The position numbers and the translations under genes are program-made. A stretch of DNA of 64,000 nt from Ulota crispa (taxonomy: Eukaryota; Streptophyta; Bryopsida; Orthotrichales; Orthotrichaceae): assembly GCA_963920765.1 (NCBI GenBank), contig OY987243.1:27399419-27463418 (forward strand), read 5' to 3'. Positions 12,860-22,940 of this stretch are shown here, one piece after another. The notes under the pieces are model-generated. The model was given only the letters and a program-made list of their open reading frames with translations. It was not told the origin of the DNA and made no database searches. The first letter of the stretch is position 1, and each line of letters opens with the position of its first letter.

Positions 12860-13890
12860 CTCTCCTGGGGGGGGGGGGGGGGGGGAGGGGGGAGGGAGAA
12901 AAATAATCTGCTCAGAAAACCTTGAAGACGAATGACGCACACCGAAGGAGCTCTGTACTCCCAACAACAACAACCGAAGCCACCACCCAGCTTTACAAAC
13001 ACCAAGCTAGGAAAAGAATGAGAGTCCAGCAATGCCAAAAGGCTCTTGCGGCGCAGGCAAAGATTAGGTCTAGAAGGAGCTCTGAAGAGACCCTGACAGC
13101 AATGGCTGCACTACACCGAGCTCTATGGTCAGGGAGAGCTTGGCATTGAGCAGAGGTGACACTGTTTTTTTTGGTTTGTTCGTCTCCCAAAACGCACAAT
13201 CAGCAACAAAGCGCCGGAGAAAGGGAGGGATGTGGAGTAGTGAAGGGCGACGACAATGCAGAGCCAAGCTTGAGGCTGGTCGGCGTCAAACAAGGAATTG
13301 TGATGATGGGCGGGCGTGAGCGCAGTGCGAGCCGGGGCCAGCCATGGAGGGAGGTGGGGGAGACTACGACGACGACGACGACGACGACGGCTGGAGGACT
13401 GGGTTCGTTGTTGTTGTAGTTGCTGGTTGCTTCGTCATCATTGATTGAATGGGATTCAATGGGATTCAGTGGAGTGGAATTGTGGAATGGGAATGGAGGG
13501 TTGACGGAAAAGCGGCCATGGGAGGTCCGTCCGTCCGGCAGCAGTGCCAGCGCTGTCGAAGTTGCATGCCACTTGGAGAGCATGTACGAGTGGCAAGGAG
13601 GCGACACCGGAGGCGCGGTGAATGGGTCTGGTCCCAGTCTGGTCCCTCTCTGATCACAGTCTGGAATGCCTGTGCCTTGCATGCGGCCCATTCTGCCCAC
13701 CCGCCCTCCTCAATGCCTCAATCTCAACGCCCCATGGAGTGCCGCTCCTTCCCCTCTGCCGCCTTTTTCATCACTCCTGACTCCCCCCTGCAACGACACT
13801 CCCCGAGCAGTGTTTTTTTCTTTTGAATTTGTCAAGGTAGAGCGACCCGCACCCCAGAATGCACGCAGAATGCACGCAGAATGCACGGAG
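12860..13890 (-). promoter_or_regulatory. VTE2 5' region: GC-richer leader/promoter island
   Basis: The kilobase upstream of the VTE2 start is clearly GC-richer than the flanks and ends near 13890, where AT-rich DNA resumes. It holds a 19-base G run (12867-12885, C in the mRNA sense), an ACG trinucleotide repeat at about 13365-13389, and three copies of an 11-bp AGAATGCACGC unit near 13856-13888. I found no convincing TATA box. Open frames on both strands here (up to 166 codons) look like by-products of base composition. Inferred to contain the 5' UTR and core promoter. Confidence 0.5.
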
Positions 13891-14313
13891 GTAAGGAAAA
13901 TTCTGCTAAAATTGAAAAGCATAATTGATCTATGTACATTCATCCCAAATTTTACTAATATAAGCTACTTTCATTCAAATTTTTGTGAAATGGTGTGTGT
14001 GCCCAAGTACAGATATGGAGGTTTCATCCACTTTTTCCCATAAATTTTTTAGTGTAACAATTGTCACGTGCATTTTGAGGTAAGATTTAGGCAAAAAGTA
14101 GCCAAGAAAGAAAACCATGCCCCCAATGCTTTGGCCCCCATTAAGGTAGGCATATCCATACCTGACCTTTTAAGGATTTAGGGTACTGCGAGGTCTTGGA
14201 AAATTCAAGAAAACAATTTGTAAGGTTAACCTTTTAACAAGCTATCATGAAACGTCATTTTTTGTGAAAAAAATTATTGCAAAATATTTTATAGGGAAAA
14301 TTTACAACTCATA
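13891..14313. other. AT-rich spacer between VTE2 promoter and right inverted copy
   Basis: No gene. TAAGGTAGGCATATCCATACC at about 14144 looks like a lone end of the TAAGGTAGG family, but I found no partner. Confidence 0.4.
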
Positions 14314-14518
14314 GGGTCCCCAAAAGCAACCAAGGCCATTTTCTGCCAAAAACCACTCAAAACTACCCCTTTTGCTACATTCACCAAAAATTTCAACAAA
14401 ATGTTGTTCTTGAAAATCTAACCATAGGGTCTTGTAATGCACTTGTAGAAGAAGAAGTGCTAAAAGTTTTGTGACATTTGACCGTACGGATTGAAAGTTA
14501 TGAGCATTTGAAGGGAAA

Positions 14519-14552
<34 letters not shown>

Positions 14553-15228
14553 CCATTGTGCCCAGAAATTTCAGATGGCTTTGATTGACATTTGCTGATT
14601 TTTTTGCACTATGGACCTTGAAGATGTAATTTTGTCTTATAGGTAATCAAGTTAGACCTTTATACACCAGTTTTCAAGGCAATCAAAGACACAGAACACA
14701 TCCTAAAAAACATTGCAATGCCACTACATGACAAGTTTTGCAAATACACTATGACATTTTTGAGTGAAGTTTCCCACCACATGTTTAGATTTGGAAAATC
14801 CAAATTTTGTGTTTGAAGATGAACATGTACTTCAAATGTCAAATAGAAAAAAGCTAAAAAACTCAAAAACTCAAAAACTCAAAAATTTAGAAGCTCCCAA
14901 AGCCCAATTTGACCTCCTACTTAGAAATGAAAGGGGAAATAATGGGGACCACCAGAGCAACATGTGGCAACCCTTCCTTGCTCCCTCCCTCCAAAGTCAA
15001 TCTTTTCTCCCTTGCCCAACTGCCCCTCGAACTACTTTTGGCCAAAAAAAGCCCATAACTTGTGAAACGTGCGACATAATCACATGATTTTTTGCATCCC
15101 ACAAACCTTATACATTCCTACACACTCACAAAAAGTTTCAAAAAATCATGTAAAAATTTGAGGCCACGTGAGCTTGCCCAAAATTCTAAAAGTCCCCCGA
15201 GGGAACTTTCAGGGGCTTTAGGGGTTAA
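14314..15228. mobile_element. TTAA-flanked element (T5), right inverted copy beside VTE2
   Basis: The outer end GGGGCTTTAGGGGTTAA (to 15228) mirrors the start of the copy at 7354-8251, and the near-identity runs in to about 14410. The inner end is degenerate (GGTCCCCAAAAGC at 14315) and its last ~90 bp carries about 30 extra bases relative to the left copy. Not coding. Confidence 0.75.
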
Positions 15229-15487
15229 ACTACTTGGATGTGTTCCTATAATGGTACTTGATAGTCCCAATCCCAACTCTTCCAAACTAGCTGAGCAACC
15301 AACATGTGACAGGATTTGCTTGTGCAAGAAGTGTTCACTACTCCACTTTGGGTTCACAGTGAGTGGTGAACACCTCAAACATTGGGGTCGGCTTTGGGGA
15401 CCGATTGGAGAAAGGTATGTCCACCTTCTCTCACATGTACCCAAAGCTATCACTCCTAATACCAATTTCTTTTTGAGAAATATCAAG

Positions 15488-16119
15488 TAAGGTGGTGTGC
15501 TCAAATTGCAACCTTCTCATGTAAAGCGTCCCTATAATTAGCTCAAGAATGGATATGAAGTGGTTCTTAAGTGAGCCCTCTTTGGCCATTGAGTAGACAA
15601 AAATAAAAGTATATTTTGTTGCAAGAGCCAATCATACTCCTTGATTTTGCCTCATTTCTTTACAAGTTGCTAGGGAATAGATTTTGGGAGACCTATAGTG
15701 CATGACACTTATAACCAACCAAATTACAATGATAAGAAATACTAAAACACAACACTAATACCCTTTGGCACAAAAGGAATTCTACAAATAAGAAGATTAG
15801 AACCCCATGCTTCTTGTTGGTGGTCTCGGATTTTTGATTACTTTTTTTTGACACTGCAGTAGACCAGCCACTCAAATTCAAGAGTTGTTGGTTATAATAG
15901 TCATGCACTATACAAGTCACATGTAGGTATATACTATAGATAGCTTTAAAAATTCACCAATAATTCAATAATGCTTAAAAAAATATGAAAAAAAATTGTG
16001 TTACATTTGGCATCTATTTCTCTTTGTTGAAAAATTAGACAGAAAATCTTTATGTCTTGAAAAGCTCATGAAAAGGAAAACTAGCGCTTATAGTGATGGT
16101 TTTAGAGCATACTACCTTA
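15488..16119. mobile_element. TAAGGTAG-type MITE (B10) hosting a hairpin MITE
   Basis: Ends TAAGGTGGTGTGCTCAAA and TTTAGAGCATACTACCTTA are inverted. Its interior aligns with the element at 43727-44127 (shared CAATCATACTCCTTGATTTT). The extra length here is the nested element at 15694-15912. Confidence 0.75.
15694..15912. mobile_element. Hairpin MITE (C1), TIR TAGTGCATGACACTTATAAC
   Basis: TATAGTGCATGACACTTATA at the left pairs with TAATAGTCATGCACTATA at the right. Comparison with the uninterrupted relative near 43915 gives the empty site GAGACC-TA, so the target duplication is TA. A second copy of this family lies at 19337-19508. Confidence 0.8.
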
Positions 16120-17070
16120 AGGCAAATTGACCATGGTGATCAACGTTTTGTGACCTTGGAAAATTCAGATCCTCACATTTTTTGTGCTTATTACAAAAAT
16201 GTTCCAAGGACACCATTTTCAACCTCAAATTTTGTTGTTTTTTAACACTTTTTCATGTATGGCTTTGTAACTTCGTTGTAGTTTTTTACAATTCCCCAAT
16301 ATCAATATAGCATGGAAATTGGCCCTAATGTCACAAAATCACTAAATAATTGCAAGGGCACAACCACAATAAGCATATCATTTGGCATGTCACTCTATCA
16401 AACCTTCTAAGATTTCCTTTGAGAGCATTAATGAAATTGCAGTGGACATTGATCATGTGCTTTGGAAAGTGTAAAGAGAATGTACTTAATATGTGCAATG
16501 TGAGTGACACCTAAATGGATTATTTTTGGAAGTACCAAAGGCTGGGTGACAAAGTGTGAGCAAGCTATTGGTTGTCGACATTTGGCAATACGCAATGACC
16601 ACGAGAAGTGTTGAAGGTGTGTTCCTATTTGTAATAGATGGCAAGTTTCATTTTTGTTTATGATTAACTCATTAACGCTTGTGGTTGATTATGGGGTGGG
16701 CAATCCTTTGTATGGTCATTTGGGGAAAATTTTAAAACTATTGAATAAAAATGTCTACCACATATTTGATTGTATAGATGGAAGTGTCTTGCAGGGTTTA
16801 GTGCTATGCATCATGAATCATGCTCACTCTTTAGTTGTTATGGCCATATTTTTACATTTATTGGTGTATTTTCAGCCGGTACCCTTTTAGTTTTTTCAGC
16901 CCTCTAGCCACATGCCACCTCAAATTGGCCTTTGTCCTAAACTCTTCACTTTCCAATTCCCCAAACTTGTCCCCTTTGCCACATCATCAAATTTCTTGAC
17001 ATGCTCTCTCTACAAACTAAAAAGAGTCGTCAAAATCGACCAAGAAATGGTTGACCAAACGTTAATGGAT
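16120..17070. other. Repeat-derived intergenic DNA
   Basis: No gene. About 80 bp here (16590-16665) recurs in inverse orientation at 31487-31565 (shared GTGTTGAAGGTGTGTTCCTA), so at least part is an unnamed dispersed repeat. Confidence 0.45.
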
Positions 17071-17520
17071 TAAGGTAGGGGCACTCCTCATCCTTAGTGT
17101 CCCCATCCCCAGAACCTACTTGTGTTAGTGATGTCAGTGACTAACAATTTAACAAAAAAATTGGTTGTGGGTGACAAAGTGGTGGTTATGGGTGACAAAG
17201 TGGTGGTTATGGGTGACAAAGTGGTGGTTATGGGTGACAAAGTGGTGGTTATGGGTGACAAAGTGGTGGTTATGGGTGACAAAGTGATGGTTTTGGATGA
17301 CAAAGTGATGGTTTTGGGTGACTGGCATGACAATTTTGAGTGCCCCGTTTCACTATTTAAGAATTCCTCAAGTTGGTATTATGAACATATGAGCACACCA
17401 AAGACATCTCCTACACACAACTATACATTTTTAGTGATTTAGGACTTTTGAAAAATCTTTGTGAACACATACTTACAATTGAAACTTTCAAGAACTTCTC
17501 AAGTTGGTATTATGACCATA
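17071..17520. mobile_element. TAAGGTAGG-type element (B2), right end missing
   Basis: The left end TAAGGTAGGGGCACTCCTCA and the following 440 bp match, inverted, the complete element at 30946-31486. I found no right terminus, so this copy is truncated or decayed. Confidence 0.75.
17179..17283. repeat. 21-bp minisatellite, 5 exact copies plus degenerate ones
   Basis: The unit GTGGTGGTTATGGGTGACAAA repeats five times inside the B2 element, with degenerate copies on both sides. The related elements at 31360 and 61220 have only one to three diverged units, so expansion was local. The 21-bp length keeps a heptapeptide (VVVMGDK) in frame, which explains the ORFs here. Confidence 0.9.
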
Positions 17521-17989
17521 CAATCCTTGCCAGTGCTTGACATGCTCAATTTGAGTGTCAAGAGAACATTTTAAGGGGTCAAGAGCACTTCTCATCCAAA
17601 TGTTGCAAATGTCAAACTTTAAGCGTGTAACAATACAGATGCTCTAGGTGGCTACTCAAGGTACAAATAAAGGTTGTAGCGAAATCTCTACTTGGAGAAT
17701 GAATAAGACATTTAGATACATTGGTTGTAACATTTTTGCCAAAATCACAACATGCATTCCTAATTGTCAAGTTGATTGAACATATAATTTTATCCAAATT
17801 TGTGTGAAGAGTTCTTGCCCTATTGCCCTATTTCAAGTCTTGAATTGATTGAAATAACTTGTGCAGTTCCAATTGAAATGACGGGTCTGGGGACATGGCC
17901 CCAAAAGCCCTAAAAATGCATTCAAGATTTCAACCAATTGAAATGAAAAAGAAACTGAGTATAGGAACATCAATAGCACTTGGTGGCAG

Positions 17990-18290
17990 CACCTCCCTCC
18001 AAATGAAATGGTGCAAAATATTCCACACCATTTCATCCACCAAGATGAAATGGTGTGGAATATTCCACACCCATCTTTAGCTATGGAGACACTTGACTGA
18101 AATTGTCAAAGAGTCTAAGAAAGAGAGGCTCAGTTTAGTGCACAAACGTCGATGTGAGGGCCAACCATGTTAAAAAATAATAAAAATAAATTAATTAATT
18201 AATTAATTAATTATTATTTTTTGTCAAATGAAGTTCATGTATGACACTTGAAGAGAGGAAAAGGCAGCCTCTCTTCAGGCTACTGAATGT
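17990..18290. mobile_element. Repeat copy D1 with palindrome and (AATT)n
   Basis: Homologous to 28890-29034 plus 29700-29780 (shared GGTGTGGAATATTCCACACC-type palindrome and CAACCATGTT block). A hairpin sits at about 18008-18070 and an ATTA/AATT microsatellite at about 18190-18215. The other copy carries a (TA)n run and a Stowaway-like insertion at the corresponding position. Confidence 0.55.
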
Positions 18291-19336
18291 TATGAAGGAT
18301 TACGAAAGACTTTATTTTTTGGCTGGTCAGAAATAAAGGCAAATTGCCCAGCACCTCAGCAACTGACAAAATTTTGGTCCTGGCAAGTGGAAGTATGGAG
18401 CATTCTGACCTGCTTGACCATGAATTCTCTCCCACCCCGGCTCCCTCGTGGTTCACAGACAGCCACCCATTGTTTACTGCTGATTTCTAAAATATGAAAA
18501 TAATAGCTAAACAAAGTAAAACAAGGAAACAGATAAAAGAATAGTTTCAAGTGGACTTTTTCATGGGCTATCGACTGCAGATATAGAAAATTCATCCGAC
18601 GTGACACCTGTCGTCCACGTGTCACAAGTAGGCGTCCCCATACCATGCTGGAATGTAAGAGATGCCAAGCTCGGGGAATTGAAGCAAATCAGTGGACCCA
18701 TTGACTCTTACCATTTTTGGGTTCATGCAAAATGGGATTATTCATAAAGCTTCTTTACAACGCTCATGCAATATTTCCAAAAGGGTTGAATAAGTCAATA
18801 CATATTTCTAGCATTTTATTGTTAAAAAAGAGAGAAGTAGAAGTTGCATCTGATCCACTTCGGTTTGGATATTTCAAATAAAAGAAGATCGACTTCTTTT
18901 CTTTTCACCTTTCAGTGTTTACCAAATAAATATAAATTTGGAATATAATTTTTTTGAAGTAGGAGTTCATGAAAACATTCTTTATAAGATTTGTAATCTG
19001 ATTTTTGCATCCTTCTCTGTGGGCCTTTGTTGAAATGCTTCTACCTTCATTGCACAAGTTTTTTTTGTTTTTTTGTTTTTTTTCTCGCGGTTCCTTCTAT
19101 TTTAAATTGGTTCGTTGTATGATTTTTTTGCAAGTTTGAAAAAATAAATAAATGCTCAAAAGAATGTTTATAGTATGTAGGACACTCTAAGGTGCAATGA
19201 AAGTATGCTTTGTAAGCCACCAGAAACGCATTATTGATTGTTTTTGGTAAAATGATGAATCTTGTGTGATATTTGGTTTTTTTAGTATGTAAAACATGAG
19301 GTTTGTTGTTCGAAATGTACTTCATGAATCATTATA
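18291..19336. other. AT-rich intergenic DNA, nothing recognised
   Basis: No gene or paired termini found. T-rich and A-rich runs account for the short ORFs. Confidence 0.4.
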
Positions 19337-19508
19337 TAGTGCACGACATTTATAACCAACAATTCCCAATTCAAGTGGTTAGCTTAAGGCTTTGTCAAAA
19401 AAAAGTTATCAAAAAATCGAGTACACCATAGTGGACTCGATTTTGATAACTTTTTGCCTTAGGCTAACCACTTGAATTGGGAGTTGTTGGTTATAAGTGT
19501 CATGCACC
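19337..19508. mobile_element. Near-perfect hairpin MITE (C2), 172 bp
   Basis: TAGTGCACGACATTTATAAC at the left pairs with GTTATAAGTGTCATGCACCG at the right. The arms remain nearly complementary for about 75 bp to a small loop near 19410-19435. Same family as 15694-15912. The high arm match suggests recent origin, or selection for a foldback RNA. Confidence 0.8.
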
Positions 19509-19740
19509 GAACACCAAAATAATGAGTTAGATAGTACCTGAATCAATTTTGCTCAAATTTGTGTTTTCGAATCATCTTCAAGGAGCTTCTAATTGGAGTG
19601 GCTTATGCAACAAGAGGGCAATCATAAGTGATCAACACTATGTTTAAAGTCAATGTATGTTACGCATTAGAAAACGCACTTCTATGTATACTGATTTATG
19701 ATATGCTATAGTACTTCAAAACAAAGTATGATTCATCAAA

Positions 19741-20153
19741 GGGGATTGATATGTCTACCACAACCTTTCAGCTATTCTACCACGCCCCCGGGTAAATTGT
19801 AGATTTCTACCATCGAAAAGCTGGATTTGAGAATTTGGAATTCAAATTTGGACTTAGAGACCATGATTTAATCAAGAATTATAAAAAGGTTATAATTGAA
19901 CAACACCCAATGAAAAAGCTTATATTTTTTTATAAACAAACGTAAAAGTAATACTTTTTCCTTGAGCTAAGCTTTTTCATTGGGTGTTGTTCAATTACAA
20001 CCTTTTCTTTATGGTTTTAGACAAAAGCAAGGTCTCTAAATCCAATTTTGAATTCCAAATTCTTGAATTCAGCTCTTTGATGGTAGAAATCTAAACTTCA
20101 CTCCAAGGGTGTGGTAGAATAGCTGAAAGGGTGTGGTAAACAAATCAATCCCC
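19741..20153. mobile_element. Mutator-like foldback MITE (W1), 9-bp duplication
   Basis: Ends GGGGATTGATATGTCTACCA and TGGTAAACAAATCAATCCCC are inverted, with arms of about 190 bp. The flanks are a perfect 9-bp repeat, TTCATCAAA (19732-19740 and 20154-20162), which is typical of Mutator-like elements. No ORF. Confidence 0.85.
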
Positions 20154-20200
20154 TTCATCAAATTAGAGGATATTGTACAACTACAATAATAAAGAAATTA

Positions 20201-20512
20201 GGGGAAACTTCATGGATACCCCTGAAGTTTGCAATAATTTCATAGATACTCCTGCTTTTTTAGAAATTTCACAAATATCTTTGGACCTAAATTTTCAAGC
20301 GTATTTTTTGTTGTGCATGTTAGTTTCCTTCTCCCTTTGTGCAGACACCACTTCTTTCTTGTTACCAGTGCGCATAAAGAAAGAAGGAAAGTGGCTTGCA
20401 CAACAAAAAAACGCTTTTAAATTTTGGTCAAAATGTATCTGTGAAATTTCTGAAAAAGCATGGGTATCTATGAAATTATTGCAAACCTCAGGGGTATACA
20501 TGAAATTTTCCC
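20201..20512. mobile_element. Mutator-like foldback MITE (F2), 9-bp duplication
   Basis: Left arm GGGGAAACTTCATGGATACC and right arm GTATACATGAAATTTTCCC are inverted. The flanks AAGAAATTA (20192-20200 and 20513-20521) form a perfect 9-bp target duplication. Each arm repeats a TTCATRGATAC motif. The 140-codon frame across it is a by-product of the palindrome. Confidence 0.85.
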
Positions 20513-20948
20513 AAGAAATTACCACGTCTTCAAGCCTAGTGATGTTTAGAAAAGTACTAGGAATGGGAGAGTTGAAAGTAATTCAAGGTGATTAAACTTT
20601 ATTCCTCTGTTTGGCCACTAGAGTTTCTTATTCAACACCAAAAAAAGAAATTAGTTTAAAAAATATCAATAGTAGTGTTCAAGCTACTTTTTTTTTATCA
20701 TTTGTCTAAATATTACTTGACATGTACTACATGGTCAACCAAAAAGCTATTATTCATCTAAGACATTGTTTTCAAAATTATTAAAATTATTTTTTGGATA
20801 TCTTTTAACTACATATTTTGATTGGACAATGTTTCCCATAAGAAGTGCAAATGCTTGGAAAATAGATATACCTATTTCTTAATCTTTTGAAAATAAATCC
20901 CTCCTCTGGATGTTAAACTCAAATTTGGAAATCCTTGCATTAGAACAA

Positions 20949-21711
20949 GGGAATTGATATGGGGACACCTAGGGTTTGATACATGCACACCTCCCTAAGG
21001 GATAAATTTTGTATATTTACCATCAAAAACCTAAATTTCTAAATCTTGAATTTGGATTTGAACTTAGAGACCTTGATTTAGTGTAGAATCACAAAGGAGG
21101 TTACAATTGAACAACATCCAATGAAAAAGCTAAGCTAGGGGGTAATCTACTACTTTTACTTTTGTTTGTAGAAAAAGCTAAGCTTATTTATTGGGTGTTG
21201 TTCAAGTCATAACCTCTATTATGGTTCCAAATAGAATCAATGTCTTTGAGTCCAAATTTAAACTCAAAATTTTAAAATTCAGCTTTTTGATGTTAAAAAT
21301 CTGAAATTTGTCCCCGGGTGTGCATATATCAAACCTAGGGTGTGCATATATCAAACCCGCGGTGTGCATATATCAAACCCGCGGTGTGCATATATCAAAC
21401 CCGCGGTGTGCATATATCAAACCCGCGGTGTGCATATATCAAACCCGCGGTGTGCATATATCAAACCCGCGGTGTGCATATATCAAACCCGCGGTGTGCA
21501 TATATCAAACCCGCGGTGTGCATATATCAAACCCGCGGTGTGCATATATCAAACCCGCGGTGTGCATATATCAAACCCGCGGTGTGCATATATCAAACCC
21601 GCGGTGTGCATATATCAAACCCGCGGTGTGCATATATCAAACCCGCGGTGTGCATATATCAAACCCGCGGTGTGCATATATCAAACCCAGGGTGTACCCA
21701 TATCAATTCCC
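20949..21711. mobile_element. Mutator-like foldback MITE (W2) carrying a minisatellite
   Basis: Ends GGGAATTGATATGGGGACAC and GTGTACCCATATCAATTCCC are inverted. TAGAACAA flanks both sides (20941-20948, 21712-21719), or 9 bp with one mismatch. The interior arms match W1 and W3 (GGGTGTTGTTCAA, TTTTTGATG). The right arm is swollen by a 17-unit array. Confidence 0.85.
21317..21690. repeat. 22-bp minisatellite, 17 units
   Basis: The unit GGTGTGCATATATCAAACCC followed by GC fills 374 bp, exactly 17 units. Most junctions form CCGCGG. Only the first and last units differ, which suggests recent expansion or homogenisation. Because 22 is not a multiple of three, all three forward frames stay open, giving three overlapping false ORFs. 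Confidence 0.97.
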
Positions 21712-21719
21712 TAGAACAA

Positions 21720-22940
21720 CCATGAGGAGATATTTGAACAAAACAATAAAAGTATGCCACTCAAACATTAGGAACAACATCATTTGTTTAAATGAACAAA
21801 AATATGTGCATCTATTATAAGGCCTATATGTTGTCTGTAACTCATAAAAGTAGAAAGCACCTTAGGCAAACGACAACTTCGTCAAAAGTGAAAAATCATC
21901 TATTCCGTTCACTTTCGACCTATTAAAACTTGCACATGGGAAATCAACCCAGGGTTTTCAAACCAAACCGTGGAAAAGTGGATTTTGTATTTTGAAAAAC
22001 AAAAACTAATCATTTTGGATATGGTGAAGCAGCTATTCACATGTGGTGCTTTTTTGAGGGTCAATTGTCTATGAACAAGGGATTTTGTTCCTTGTTTTCC
22101 TTGTATTGGTTGAGCAACGTACACCTTAGAATGCATGCATGTATGGAAATAAATGAAAAAAATTGCTTGTATGTGCATACCATCCATGTAGCTAGATATT
22201 GTTTCCAACTTTTATCTACACTAAATATTGTAATTAGGTTGCTTTGCCAATTAGGTTACCTTACTCTAGAAAGTTGCATCATGACTCATTACTTTGTGGT
22301 TTGGACGCACATGCAACTCTTTAAATACTAGGATTTTACATGGTTAATGACTTGGATGTAGCTAGTTTATTTTTCAACAACTTTCTTGTTGTTGTCAAAC
22401 CCTTTAAAATTTATTTATTGTAGTAATTATTGATGAAAATTATCATAGAGTCAATATGTATTTACATAATGTAAAATGTCAAAAAATTAGTATGGGGCAG
22501 CTTGAATGCAATATTTAGTGTAGATATTGAAAAAAAATGTGTATTTTGGATGGACTTGGCAATTTCAGCCATTTCATTTGGTTTTGTTAGTGTTAAGGTA
22601 GCCAATTTCAAAATGAGGTAAGATTCTAGCCAAGAATTTGCCCACAAAATTACATGTTTAATCTTACTCACATTGGACATAATAACTTTTACACCTAGCT
22701 TGTGGGGCTAGAGTGAAAAAACTCCAATCTTTCACATGCCAAAAAACGTAAGAGTTTCAAAATTTACCACTAGAAGATTGAATTTGGGAGTTTTTGAATA
22801 GCATTGATTCAGTTGAGAAACCCTAGAAGGGTATAAAAATTACCCATTCTAAAATAGGAGCAAGTTCTTAGTTTTACTTTGGTTCATAAAAGAAAATAGC
22901 AAAATTGGTTTTTCCTTGGTCTCATAAACAAGGTATCATA
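21720..22940. other. AT-rich intergenic DNA, nothing recognised
   Basis: No gene or paired termini supported between the W2 element and the CACTA element. Confidence 0.4.

Noticed and set aside
13200-13826. Frames of 125-166 codons on both strands of the GC-rich VTE2 upstream region
   Set aside because: Overlapping frames in GC-rich DNA with trinucleotide runs. No recognisable domain, and both strands are equally open.
7495-15087. Conserved ~100-aa frame present in both inverted copies (7495-7866 and 14764-15087)
   Set aside because: The peptides are identical because the DNA copies are near-identical. The frame is low-complexity (KNSKTQKLKN), and an opposite-strand frame is conserved equally.
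21317-21690. CRISPR-like array
   Set aside because: Units are directly adjacent with no unique spacers, and the genome is eukaryotic.
21308-21820. 170-aa frame and two overlapping 124-127-aa frames
   Set aside because: All come from the 22-bp minisatellite, which keeps three frames open at once. The repeated peptide has no gene context.
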